Assembly (NCBI GenBank): GCA_010015745.1
Contig: ML978217.1
Coordinates: 124,001-188,000 of the forward strand
Source of the DNA: Setomelanomma holmii
Taxonomy: Eukaryota > Ascomycota > Dothideomycetes > Pleosporales > Phaeosphaeriaceae
Direction: 5' to 3'
DNA length: 64,000 bases
The notes under the pieces were generated by a model. The model searched no databases, was not told where the DNA came from, and saw only the letters and a list, made by a program, of their open reading frames with translations. This document shows, piece by piece, positions 13,101 through 21,942 of this stretch; positions within the stretch are counted from its first letter, which is position 1, and every line of letters starts with the position of its first letter. A program made the position numbers and the translations under genes.

Positions 13101-13287
13101 GACGGACGAGAAGGGCCGTGCCATCTTTGGGCATTTGCACACTGGAGACATTGTGCAAGTATACCAACATCCCCGCGGCACAGAGTGCCTGAAGTTCAAA
13201 TGCGAGTTCTACCTGGGATTTGGCAGCGAACCTCGGCCGGCAGGAGAGAGCTTCACGCCCATGCTGGGCACCAAGCTCCAATCTTAG
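10192..13287 (+). CDS. rad53: FHA-domain Ser/Thr protein kinase, Rad53/Chk2 family
   Basis: Intronless, 1031 aa from the first in-frame ATG. An FHA domain lies at about residues 115-210, with the phosphothreonine-binding pattern FGRNVNSADI, ISNQHF and STNGT. A complete protein kinase domain covers about 261-540: Gly loop LGKGAFATV, Lys290, HRDIKPDN (Asp385), DFG 405-407 and APE 430-432. It is followed by an acidic stretch and a long Ser/Pro-rich linker. The C-terminal 150 residues (from about 870, RLGKLTATP, then HGITINGKHL and LHTGDIVQVY) look like a second, diverged FHA fold. FHA-kinase-FHA is the Rad53 layout, so a role as DNA-damage and replication checkpoint kinase in the nucleus is the best call. 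Other fungal FHA kinases remain possible. Confidence 0.8.
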   Translation: MFEESSQPTQPATQQVLDPRRLGRNNSGLNDGDIADVLVILHPATPTAIRIVNIAAEMRPQHVLFRNTMDSMGGSQTDIEEQETIIINASGERVGQGSRAGADLALRMSSAQSLRFKELGFIFGRNVNSADIVFGQDSGKRISNQHFRIYLSADGILMIEDMSTNGTIVDDVLLKCKDKRFSKIRMLGSGSIICIQNANDDEMIKFVVRVPSRVTYMDRFRENLRNFIAECSPGDDKNAAVQRVSKQYIGPSMKWDGGTKYNILGILGKGAFATVHQLATKMEGRLLAAKELEKRRFMKNGMLDKKIDNEMKIMQGLRHANIVQFVEYHDQGDYLYIVMEFVPHGDLQGYLTQGGPMKESVVRAIAQQILSALVYLHRANITHRDIKPDNILIADVDPFTVKLSDFGLSKVVKTEETFLKTFCGTLLYCAPEVFPDFGHNKPGSKRRRGAKQYNAYSSSVDIWSFAGVLWYALTGEPPFKGIADATGEAMYNNIMATPLDPTPLRTLGVSEPCIDLLTRMLRTDPAERPSDRDCLNHPWLKEGIVLPTDPTLQSIVEEDESEDAEQQLSQLRLGAEIPESDEEDDFFEDEEMMAMVAPKRIRPDLLYPRNQIRDQDSSANPSIRSEQPVAEGESFRVVSAPERPRLFGEIGQSALQSSGILGAHINGALSSEGVTDPASREAFPRTGQAIGGAAENNASRVVSQLDGGFSSPSLLGAESMVRDLNMESPHSPVSRTQSPAMPATPRTPEVFQQSSLDQSSKQPSQLSEPTPKARPAGPDRQISLPLTASYYYNPTDPSTHNLEYASRVSGFDFVGAKKDAEAGASAYEDTRRASDTSGHSEYSTTAGAAPSPAAAVPTVPSGLDFKLPPKRLGKLTATPDSFAPGLTLNIDQSKTSWGRMANNTLVYEHSRDTRIPKTAFVIFFYSSAGSETVEELSQEGKDWASLPGLNVGIFTAATHGITINGKHLKKTDEKGRAIFGHLHTGDIVQVYQHPRGTECLKFKCEFYLGFGSEPRPAGESFTPMLGTKLQS

Positions 13288-13840
13288 GCATTATGAATTG
13301 ACTTTGGTAGGAATGTGTGGCATTGTACTCGTCTCGTTACGGTCTACACTTCACTTACCGGGAGTTGGGGGAATACGAGTCTTCGCATCGATCTGTTTTC
13401 TATGTTTTTGCATGGCTATGGTGTCAGGTGGCAAGACAGGGGACCAAACTTTGCACATTTGAGCGCATTTTCTTCGGGCTATCTGGGAGGCATATTGTAT
13501 TCATCAGACCCCATCTACATTCTACGCGCGGGCAATAGGGACCTAACTCTATTATTGCTTGTTGGTTTGCACAACAACAAAAGTACGATAGACACATTAC
13601 GCCATGTTATTGTACCAGTGAGAAAGTTTCCATACAATTGCCCAATACTCGTGACACGAGTGGTGTGATTGTTTGCGGAGACCGTGGTTGGAAAGTCGTC
13701 CGAATGCAGGCTAGGGGCCATGCGACGCAGGCGGAAGTGACAGATGGCTCCAACCAGGATGACAAGAGCTCCGCAGCTCCACGTTTCCGCCAGCACCAAC
13801 TCTTTCCACGCCAAACCCTCTCAATCAAGACCAATTCACT
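13288..13840. other. Intergenic region, kinase 3' flank and yos9 promoter
   Basis: About 550 bp. Short chance frames occur on both strands without motifs. A CCACGTTTCC stretch and a CT-rich leader precede the yos9 start. No other feature is seen. Confidence 0.4.
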
Positions 13841-15516
13841 ATGCGCAACTTTTGGGCGCTTCCAGCAGTGCTGCGTATCGCCCTTGCGAGCCAGCACGCA
13901 TTCAGTGTCTTTGATGATTTGCTGGCGTTCCCTCAGGTATGACGCAGTTACCTTGATTGTCGCATTGGAAGCTGATCGCGTGTGCAGTACGAAGTCACAT
14001 GGCCGGACACATTCATCACTGAGAACGATGCGACGTCGCTCCTCTCACAGCATGCTTCTCCAAGATCAAGTTCTGCGATGCCGGGCTCGCAGGAAACGCA
14101 AGAGCTGTCGAAGCGCGACAAGCCAACACAGCCACCGGCTGGCGAAGATGCGCTGGAGCATACGTACGAGGCCGTGGTGCTGCAAGGCCAGCGCTACCTC
14201 TGCAGCATACCCATAATCCCAGAAGAAGTTCCGCAGAACAGCACAACAACGGCAGAAGAAGCAAAAGAGGAAGAGGAGAAGGAACTGGTGCGCGCCACCG
14301 ACCGTGGCTGGGAGCTGCTGGAGGGCATGAAAGGCAGTTGCATATATTATCTCAGCGGGTGGTGGAGCTATAGCTTTTGCTATAAGAACGAGGTGAAGCA
14401 GTTTCATCAGCTGCCACCGAGCCGCGGCGTGCCAATTTACCCACCCATGGAAGATACGAGTGTGCACAGCTTCGTGCTAGGAAGGTATCCCAAGGAAGAA
14501 AGCGACAAGAAGGTCGAGCGTAAGACGCTGGGCAGCGAGCAGGGTAGCAAGGAAACACTTGACGACGAGGGCAATGTGAAGGACGACTCGGAGAAGGGTT
14601 TGGAGAAACCCAGGCTGGAGAGCAAAGGTTCAAGCAGATATATGGTGCAGCGCTTGTCAGGAGGCACAGAGTGCGACTTGACGGGCAGGCCGCGCAGGAT
14701 TGATGTTCAGGTATAATGCCTACCGTCCAAGGATTCGTATTGTGAGCTAACGCGCCCTCGTAGTTTCATTGCAACCCGCAGTCGGCCGACCGTATTGCCA
14801 TGATCAAAGAGACCAGTACCTGCTCCTACCTCATGATTGTCGATACACCACGCCTGTGCCACGACGTCGCCTTTCTCCCACCGCAGGAAAACCTTGCGCA
14901 TCCCATCACCTGTCAGCCAGTCATTCCAGAGTCGCATATTCAGGACTGGACAGCCGCGAGAATCGAGGCTAAGCTGAAAGAGGCTAAGCGCCTTATCGCC
15001 GAGCACGACGACGCCAATCTAAACCCCCTCCGCGAGGTGACCGAGGGCCTCGAAGGCTCTTCCAAGCGTGGTATCATCGTCGGTGGCATCGAAGTCGGTG
15101 CCAAAGCCCTGGTTGGCAGCGAAGGCAAAGTAATCGAGAAGAGCGTGGTGGTAGGCGGAGGCAAGGAGACGTATGTTGGCACTGTGGCGAGCAGTGACGG
15201 CAAGCAAATGACGAAAGAAGAGATGAAGAAGCTCAACATTGCGGATCCAAAGGATGTGGAAAAGGTGAAGAACAATCTGAAGAAGTTGGCGGGCAGGAAG
15301 GGCTGGAAGCTCGATCTTGTTGATACGCCGCGAGGACGAGAGTTCAGGGGCATCATTGAGGCAGAAGATCAGGATGCGCCCAAGAAGGATGAAAAGAAAG
15401 AGGAGACGAAAGGTGGGATGGGTAACAACAAAGAGCAACCGCCCAAGAAAGTAGAAGAGGCAGAGGAAGAAGAAGTGCAAGGAGGAAGCGAGGAAGTGTA
15501 CAAAGACGAGCTTTGA
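13841..15516 (+). CDS. yos9: ER quality-control lectin Yos9/OS-9 (MRH domain)
   Basis: Three exons (13841-13936, 13988-14710, 14764-15516; introns 51 and 53 bp) give 523 aa. The first exon is a signal peptide (MRNFWALPAVLRIALA) followed by FSVFDDLLAFPQYEV, a start typical of fungal Yos9. The mannose-6-phosphate-receptor-homology domain starts at the Cys near residue 104, has the sugar-binding WW pair at 157-158, and continues across intron 2 with the conserved Arg, Glu and Tyr positions (LTGRPR, ETSTCSY). The tail is highly charged and ends YKDEL, an ER retrieval signal. Yos9 recognises trimmed mannose glycans on misfolded glycoproteins and hands them to the Hrd1 ubiquitin ligase for ER-associated degradation. 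All expected parts are present. Confidence 0.92.
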
Positions 15517-15558
15517 GCTATCAAACAATTGCCCATATCTAAGGGCCGACTCTTGAAT

Positions 15559-16606
15559 TCAAACTGGCACCGTCAGTGGGTTCATTACACCTGCACCACC
15601 ATCAACACGGATCTCACTCCCAGTAATGTAACTACTGAAACCACTGGCCAAGAACCCCACAGCCCTGCCCACTTCCTCTGGCCTTCCTGCCCTCTCGAGT
15701 CCAATCGTCCTCTTTTGCGTCTCCGCCGCCTGCAAACTCGCCGGCGGGAATTGTCCAGCCTGCATCTCCTTCATCCCGCTGCCACTCAAATCCAGGCCTA
15801 CATCAATCTGCCCGGCCGTAATCGCGTTGATCCTCACCCCCGTCCCCTTGAGCACCAGCACACCACTCCGCACCACACCCAGTGCCGCATGCGATGCCAT
15901 GGTAAACGCCGGCGACCAACACCCCCCATACGTCCCCGCAACGCTCGTCACAACAATAATACTCCCATACGGCGCATCCTTTGGCGCCGCATTCGGATAA
16001 CTTCCTTTCGGCGCCGTCTTCTGCATGGCAGCGGGGGCATACTTGAGCGCGAAAAACGCAGGCATGGCATTCGTTTCAAACACGCTCATCAAATCCCTGG
16101 GCCCGGTCTGGTTGATACTCGGCGGGCCCAAGAGACCCGTGCTAGATGTCCAAACATCTAGCCGGCCCCAGGCGTTGAGCACGTCGTCGATGAGCGCGAG
16201 GGTGTCTTCTTCCGAGGTGATTTTGTATGGGTACCCGATTACTTTTGTGTTTGGGTATGCGGCGTTTATGGTGGAGGCGAGTTCGGCGTAGGGTTCGGAG
16301 GGGAGGTGCGAGCACGCGTATATGCATGCTGCGCCGTGGGCTGGAGGGAGATTTAGCAAAGTTGGTAGGAGTTGTGGGATGGTATGAAGCTGGACCTGCG
16401 AGTTCGGCGACGATGGCGCGCCCGACAGGTTGGGTTGCGCCTGTTACGACGCAGACGAAGCCGTACTTTGAACCTTGCCGTTAGCTTTCACATTTTCAGA
16501 AACGAGAAATTTCATGACGTACAAGTTTCCCATCTGCTCTATACGGCGAGAAATGCTCCGAGTCCAATTGCGTCTGCGTCTTTCCACTCGCATTCGTTTC
16601 GGCCAT
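15559..16606 (-). CDS. Short-chain dehydrogenase-fold protein with degenerate active site
   Basis: Three exons on the minus strand (16606-16523, 16465-16396, 16340-15559; introns 57 and 55 bp) give 311 aa. It has the nucleotide-binding loop VTGATQPVG, the strand-4 Asn region (FETNAM), the catalytic Ser position VVTSVAG (Ser184), and the usual ending GSEIRVDGG. The YxxxK motif is not there: the aligned segment reads SPAFTMASHAAL, with Phe197 for Tyr and Ser201 for Lys. The cofactor fold therefore looks intact but normal SDR chemistry is unlikely. The frame has no stops, so this is a sequence-conserved pseudoenzyme or an enzyme using other chemistry rather than an obvious pseudogene. Its 3' end lies 42 bp from the yos9 stop, convergent. 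Confidence 0.85.
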
Positions 16607-17085
16607 GTTGAATCACTTGTCGAGGCGAACAGGAACAAACCTCACAACCAGAAGACTGAGGGTATAGCGGGCCATGGTTGTTTTTGTTGATTGCCCAGCC
16701 AACAAAGACACCTACATCATACACTATGTCAGTCTACATATCCACGGGGCGCGGAGATGCATAATGGGAGCGCAATTGTTGGTGGAGATGGCGGAGGCTT
16801 ATCGATTAGATAAGGACATGCATGGTGGGCTGTTTTGGTGGCGGTAGATCGCCGTGGGGTTGTTGGAGAGAACAGCTCACCCCACAAGTACAGCTGGAGG
16901 ATACATGGGCAGTCTTGATCGATTTGTTCATGTCGAGTGACTTTCGTGTTTGTGTTTACTGACTTTCGGTTCAACCGCAGTGATGCCAAATCCATACTCT
17001 ATTTCAGCCCTTTCGAGACAGTGTCGCTACCGTGTCGCAAGACTTTTGGCTCTCACAACCGCCCCGCCCCTAACACGTCTCGAAA
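16607..17085. other. Intergenic region between SDR start and cytidine deaminase end
   Basis: About 480 bp, probably the SDR promoter plus the 3' untranslated region of the cytidine deaminase gene. No gene is seen. Confidence 0.4.
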
Positions 17086-17735
17086 TCAAGCCGTCTTCGC
17101 CTTGTCCTCATCCTGCACCTTCCTCATCTCCTCCCTCGGCGGCAGCACATCCGGCCCAAAACTCAACGGCAACAGCTCCCCCATGGTCCTAACGATAAAC
17201 TTGCCCTCGCGATTGAACATGAAAATGGGCGTCTCGAGCGCCAGAAACTCTCTCAGGAACTGCCTGCACATTCCACACGGGCTCGCAAATTCGTCAATGT
17301 CGGTCGATACGCCGATTGCTTTGAAAGAGCCGATGCGGTGACCGAGATGCACGGCGGTGCCCATGGCTACGCGCTCGGCGCAGGTGCCGACAGGGTATGA
17401 GGCATTCTCGACGTTTGCGCCTGTCAGTATGTGCGAGAGCGGGTATGTGGAGGACCTGGTGTTTGGTGCGGGCGAGATACTGGAGTTGAGGAGGAGGGAG
17501 GCGCCGACGCGGAAGAGGGAGTAAGGGCCTTATACAATGCTATCAGCATCGTGATAACTGCAGTGTTTTTGCCAGTGGAAGTTATCTTCCAGGACTTGTC
17601 TCGCTTACAGTACGCTTTGCCTTTCGCCTCAATGCATTGCTCGCCCAGAATCTGCAATTCCTGCGCAGAAACACCGTGCATCAACCCATCTTTGTCGGCG
17701 ACAGCTTCGGCGGATTGGAACGAAGTGGTCGTCAT
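17086..17735 (-). CDS. cdd1: Cytidine deaminase
   Basis: Two exons (17735-17609 and 17528-17086; an 80-bp intron with acceptor AAG) give 189 aa. The split codon restores AYCPYSLFRVGA, the standard entry to the fold. Zinc and catalytic residues are all present: the CAE motif with Cys92 and the proton-shuttling Glu94, and PCGMC with Cys127 and Cys130. The enzyme hydrolyses cytidine and deoxycytidine to uridine forms in pyrimidine salvage and acts as a cytosolic homo-oligomer. Compared with bacterial homologues it carries an insertion of about 15 Ser/Pro/Asn-rich residues after LLLNSS. Upstream the frame is open only from a TTG, so ATG 17735 is the start. A heptamer minisatellite lies about 215 bp upstream. 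Confidence 0.9.
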
Positions 17736-17950
17736 GGTGGAAGGAAGGAGAGAAGAAGAGGCGCGTCGCGGCGAGTTGATGATGCTGCCAGCTGAGCCGA
17801 GGCTTGCCGTGGGGCAGGGAGCTATAGCTACCAAGGAAGGTATGTCAGATGTCGGAGGCCTCCGATACTGCCTGCGATTGCACGGAAAGCATGTTTGTCA
17901 GGTTGAGCTTTGCTGTTGTACTAGTTCGAGGTGGTACAAGGCAGTCGGGC

Positions 17951-18062
17951 TGATTTCTGATTTCTGATTTCTGATTTCTGATTTCTGATTTCTGATTTCT
18001 GATTTCTGATTTCTGATTTCTGACTTCTGACTTCTGACTTCTGACTTCTGACTTCTGACTTC
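17951..18062. repeat. Heptamer minisatellite, 16 units
   Basis: A perfect tandem array of a 7-bp unit: ten copies of TGATTTC (17951-18020) followed by six copies of TGACTTC (18021-18062), with no interruption. The single T/C difference switches once and stays switched, which suggests the two blocks grew separately by slippage. It lies between the 5' end of the cytidine deaminase gene and the 3' end of jac1, both on the minus strand, so it is in the deaminase upstream region. Confidence 0.98.
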
Positions 18063-18077
18063 TTGGCATGTAGGCTT

Positions 18078-18836
18078 TTAATGCTGCAACACCACCGGTT
18101 TGCCCTGCTCCCAATTGTCTATGCTCTCCTTGATGTTGATCCAGTACCTCAACCTGATCGTCTCACTTTTCGCGAGCTCAATGTCTTCTTCCTGGAATAC
18201 CTTCTCCAAGACCGCCTCACTGTCTCGTATCCTTTGATCGTTCTCGTGCTTCATTTCAAGTAGATCTACTTCGCGCTCCGCCTCTTCAATCTGCTCTCTA
18301 GCTTCAAGCACCTCCATCAGCAGCTCTGGGTCTTCGACCTTTGCTGTCTCATCTTCTGCCACCTCGATGCCCTTGAGACTCAACAGATATTGTGCGCGAT
18401 GTAGTGGATTTTGCAGCGTCTTGTAGGCTTCGTTTATACGTGCAGAGGTCGCTTCGGCACGCTTCTTGTCGATTTGTGGATGCATATCAGGATGCGCACG
18501 CGCTTGGAGCTGCAAGAACTCTCGCTTTAGGGCTTGGAGGTCTATGGGAAATGGCGCATTCGGCGGCGGACCCGACGGAAGCGCTTTCGGGAAGAAGTCG
18601 TAGTGTGTTTGCGGTGGCTGCGTCTGCGATGGTGACTGGGCGGCGAATGGCTCTTCTTTGCTACTTGACGCAGCCGTGGTGGACTGGAACCGTCGCGATG
18701 GCCTTCGAGATGGCATGCGCTGCTCGCAAAAGATGCAAGATGCTGTAAATGGTCGGCTGCGAAAGGGCGACTGTGACTGCTCTAAAGTAACTAAAGCGCG
18801 AAGCCTGCGCGCAGCGGTGGAACGTACTGATCGCAT
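18078..18836 (-). CDS. jac1: Mitochondrial iron-sulfur J-protein co-chaperone Jac1/HscB
   Basis: Single exon, 252 aa. The first 60 residues are rich in Arg, Ser and Ala with few acidic residues, fitting a mitochondrial targeting sequence. The J domain follows, with HPD at 115-117 (ARAHPDMHP) and the characteristic INEAYKTLQNPLHRAQYLL after it. The C-terminal half, with PELLMEVLEAREQIEEAE, is the HSCB oligomerisation domain that binds the Fe-S scaffold protein Isu1. Jac1 stimulates the mitochondrial Hsp70 to release newly built Fe-S clusters. Length and order match the family. It is transcribed in the same direction as the deaminase gene downstream of it. Confidence 0.93.
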   Translation of the reverse strand: MRSVRSTAARRLRALVTLEQSQSPFRSRPFTASCIFCEQRMPSRRPSRRFQSTTAASSSKEEPFAAQSPSQTQPPQTHYDFFPKALPSGPPPNAPFPIDLQALKREFLQLQARAHPDMHPQIDKKRAEATSARINEAYKTLQNPLHRAQYLLSLKGIEVAEDETAKVEDPELLMEVLEAREQIEEAEREVDLLEMKHENDQRIRDSEAVLEKVFQEEDIELAKSETIRLRYWINIKESIDNWEQGKPVVLQH

Positions 18837-19118
18837 GCTTGTAGAGGTATGACGAGGGAGTGCGGTATAGGGTAGTCCGGTGAAACGTACAATGTAGTGG
18901 AAAGGAAGGTTTGGTGGCTATTGAGGTTCGTAACTATTTGGTTGCGGAGCCCCATTAGAGGCCAAGATTACCGCGTTCGAGATTCCCGTCGGTTACGTCA
19001 TCTATCACCGACGTTTAATCGGCTATACACGGACAACTCCATCACACAAACAGCATAATTGTACCGAATCATTATTCGATTTGGAAAAGACAGTTCGTCT
19101 TCGAGTGTTTTGTCTTTA

Positions 19119-19984
19119 TTAGCATACCCATCCTCCATCAACATTCCACACGGTCCCCGTGACAAAAGATGCCTCCTCACTCGACAGAAACGCAATGACC
19201 TTGGCGACTTCTTCTGGTTCCGCTGTTCTCTTCATGACTGGCAATTGAAGGCTCTCCGCCACAGCCCCGGGATTCTGGCTGCGCAGCATTGGTGTATCAA
19301 TAAGACCTGAACATAGTTGAGTCAACAACGACCCACATGATCTTTCACCTCATTGCCATCGTCACACGTACCAGGTGCAATGCAATTGATTCTGATGTCT
19401 GCGTTCTCTTTTGCCGCGACTTGGCTCATAGAAGTGATAGCTGCTTTCGTTGTACAATATGGTGCGCAGCCTGGCGCACCGAATTGGCCAAACACGCTTG
19501 CTGCTGATACCTATGGTATGGTTAGCACCGTTCACTTCCGAAACAAGTGTAGGTTTTGGTTACATACGATACTGCAGTTGCCTCTCTCGTTCCCTTTAAT
19601 AGCCTCAATTTCCGCCTTCAAACAATTAAACACTCCTTTGGCATTCACCGCAAAGCTCAAGTCCCAATCTTCATCTGTGGTCTCCACCAGCGGTGTCGCT
19701 TTTGTAAGAATGCCAGCCATATTCACTGCGCTGTCAAGTCTGCCGTATCGTTTCACAGTATCATGGATCCAGCAATTGACTGCGCTAGCATCTCGCACGT
19801 CGACAACTGCGCGCATGTGCTTGTCTTTGTGGTTTTCTAGAGTAGACATTGCGCTCGTGGTGGAAGGCTGAGTATCAGCGATGGAAATGTAGGCGCCACG
19901 CGAGGCAAGAAGACGTGCTGTTGCCAGACCGATGCCGGATGCGCCACCGGTGATGGCTATCACTTTACCTGAAAAAGAAGCCAT
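19119..19984 (-). CDS. Short-chain dehydrogenase/reductase, canonical
   Basis: Three exons (19984-19568, 19510-19372, 19306-19119; introns 57 and 65 bp) give 247 aa. The glycine motif TGGASGIG (from residue 12), NMAG, the Ser of SAASVFG, and catalytic Tyr157 and Lys161 (YCTTK) are present. The C-terminus GTVWNVDGG is typical of the FabG-like classical SDRs. It is an NAD(P)H-dependent oxidoreductase whose substrate is not readable. An upstream in-frame ATG at 20065 would add 27 residues, but the usual MASFSGKVIAITGG start favours 19984. Unlike the SDR at 15559, the active site is complete. Confidence 0.88.
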
Positions 19985-20452
19985 TACGGTCAAGATATGG
20001 GTTAGGCGTGGGATGAAGTGAGCAGAATCACTTGCACTGGCAACACTTGACGTGAGTATGTGCATGGTTGAGTATCCATTGGTCCGCTAATCCTATCTGC
20101 AGATCACTGTCAGAGGCGCGGGACGCGTGCGTTGGCAATCCTGATCCTGGCGATACAGCGAAGGTAACCAGTCCCTCTTCATGAGATAACTTTTGGCTGG
20201 CGAATCATGAAACCGTGCTCTGACGGGTATATCTTGGCCATCATTGTACTTTGACGACAGACGAGGTCACTCAACCCAGGTCGTCAATGCGACACAGCCA
20301 CTGTCGAGCGTCGGGCTCCATGATCCTGCTCCCATACCAGTGGCTAATCTTACCACATTCTCTTCACATACCATGTCTATGAAAGCAGCAGATGCCTTAG
20401 CAGATCGTATTGCTCCTTGAGGACGAGATGAAAGCAAGATGCCCAACTCTCC
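19985..20452. other. Intergenic region upstream of the canonical SDR
   Basis: About 470 bp holding the SDR promoter on its minus strand and the 3' flank of the next gene. No gene is seen. Confidence 0.4.
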
Positions 20453-21942
20453 TTAGGTCTTCACGTGCTCATCGGCCTTGCGAACCTGCTCTTCGAACTC
20501 CTTGAGCAGCCGCTCCGTTGCCTCGACGTTCTTCTTCATGTCGTCTGCGTTTTGCCGAATCTGCTTGAGGTGCGCCTCCTGTGGCGTACCTGGTTCTGGC
20601 TGAAGGTCCCCATGCATACTAGTGCTGTGTTCCAGGAAACCCAAGAGCTCCTTCTGCCGCGTCCAATTGATCCTTACCTGCTCAGCAACAAGCTGCGGGC
20701 TGTAGTAGTCTATCCAATTCTCTGGCAGATCACTGTGCGTTGACCGTGCTGTTGTCAAGAGGATCGGAACGCTGAGCGCCTTGTGCTCTGTCTGCTGGAG
20801 TCGTTTCTGTGCATCCGCGATATGGTAAGCGAATATCGCATCTCGTGAAGCAAAGTCGCTCGCCATGTTGTTCAGCAGTTGAATTTCTCGCCGGGCAATA
20901 TCTTTTTCTCTGTCATTGTCCACCAACTGGTAGAAGTCTTGCTCCTTCCTCGCCAGATGCTGCCAAACGTACTCCGCTTCGCTTGCGGTTGTGTGTCTGA
21001 CCTCCTGGAGATGCTCAAGCCAGTCCTGAAGGGCGACAGTATCTCTCTGTGTTGGCGTATCTTTGTACGCACGGTAGCCCTGTTCGATATCCGGACCTCT
21101 CAACTCTCCTTTGTTGAACTCGATCTGAATGAGAGTGTGATTGTCCAGTTCCTGCTGTGAGATATTCGCATGCGGGTCTCCACCAAATGGCAGCTGCGGT
21201 GCTTGTCCTTGGACGCCGCCGGGCTGAGACGAGGACCCAGCGGAGAACGGGTTCATTGCAATGTCCCACACTGGCCATGTGTAGTATTTGAGCGCCAACC
21301 TGCCAAAGCGAGAGAGGGACTTCATCGCCTCGAGATCTTCCTTCAGTGATTTGTACTGTGTATCTCGCGTCTGTCGTTCTGATGCACGCATCATGGATTC
21401 TAGTTGTGGCGGCAGACGAACGAGACGTGTGGCTCCCACGTAGCCTCCCAGTGCGCAGCCCACGGTCGCAGCGCCAAGGAACCTCTTCCATCCTCCTACA
21501 CCAGGAAGGGCTCGTGGGTTCAAGGCCAGGAACGTTCCAAGAGTGACTCCGCCCAAACTGACATCTTCGTGGGACCAGTGTTTTGTTCGTTCCCATAACT
21601 TCGCGGGCTTTGGCTCGATGTTCTCGCGCTTGAATATGGCCCTATTCACCTCTCTCTGTCCGTAAGACCCGAGTATATCGCACGAAATCTGGGCTGCGCT
21701 CAGATAGGCGGTCGCTTTCAAAAAGATGCCCGGCCGTGATTTCCCAACGAGAGCGAGGACAGCTGTAAAGCCCGTAGCGAACACGACGCTTTGCAAGGGA
21801 CCGTGAAGGACGTCGCTGTTTGTGATCATGGGATCGGGGTGCCGGCGCACGAGAGCATGTTGCCCTTCTCCTAGCAGGTGGTCAATTGCGCTCGGCAAGA
21901 TGGGAGTGCAGTCGTACCTTCAGGAATGAAGACTCGCACCAT
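20453..21942 (-). CDS. Conserved-looking fungal membrane protein, function unknown
   Basis: Two exons (21942-21918 and 21870-20453; 47-bp intron) give 480 aa. Without the tiny first exon the frame begins only at a TTG; the splice adds the eight-residue start MVRVFIPE in the correct phase. Residues 25-165 contain several hydrophobic, Gly/Ala-rich segments (for example SVVFATGFTAVLALVG and FLGAATVGCALGGYVGATRL) consistent with an integral membrane region. The C-terminal two thirds are hydrophilic, with predicted helices and a probable coiled coil near the end (DDMKKNVEATERLLKEFEEQ). I do not recognise a named family. An organelle-membrane protein with a large soluble tail is the most that can be inferred. 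Confidence 0.75.

Noticed and set aside
17845..18114. 89-codon frame made of NQKSEIR-type repeats
   Set aside because: It is only the translation of the heptamer minisatellite.
20879..21598. Several overlapping frames on both strands within the membrane-protein gene
   Set aside because: They are shadows of the 480-aa gene; their composition does not suggest a protein.
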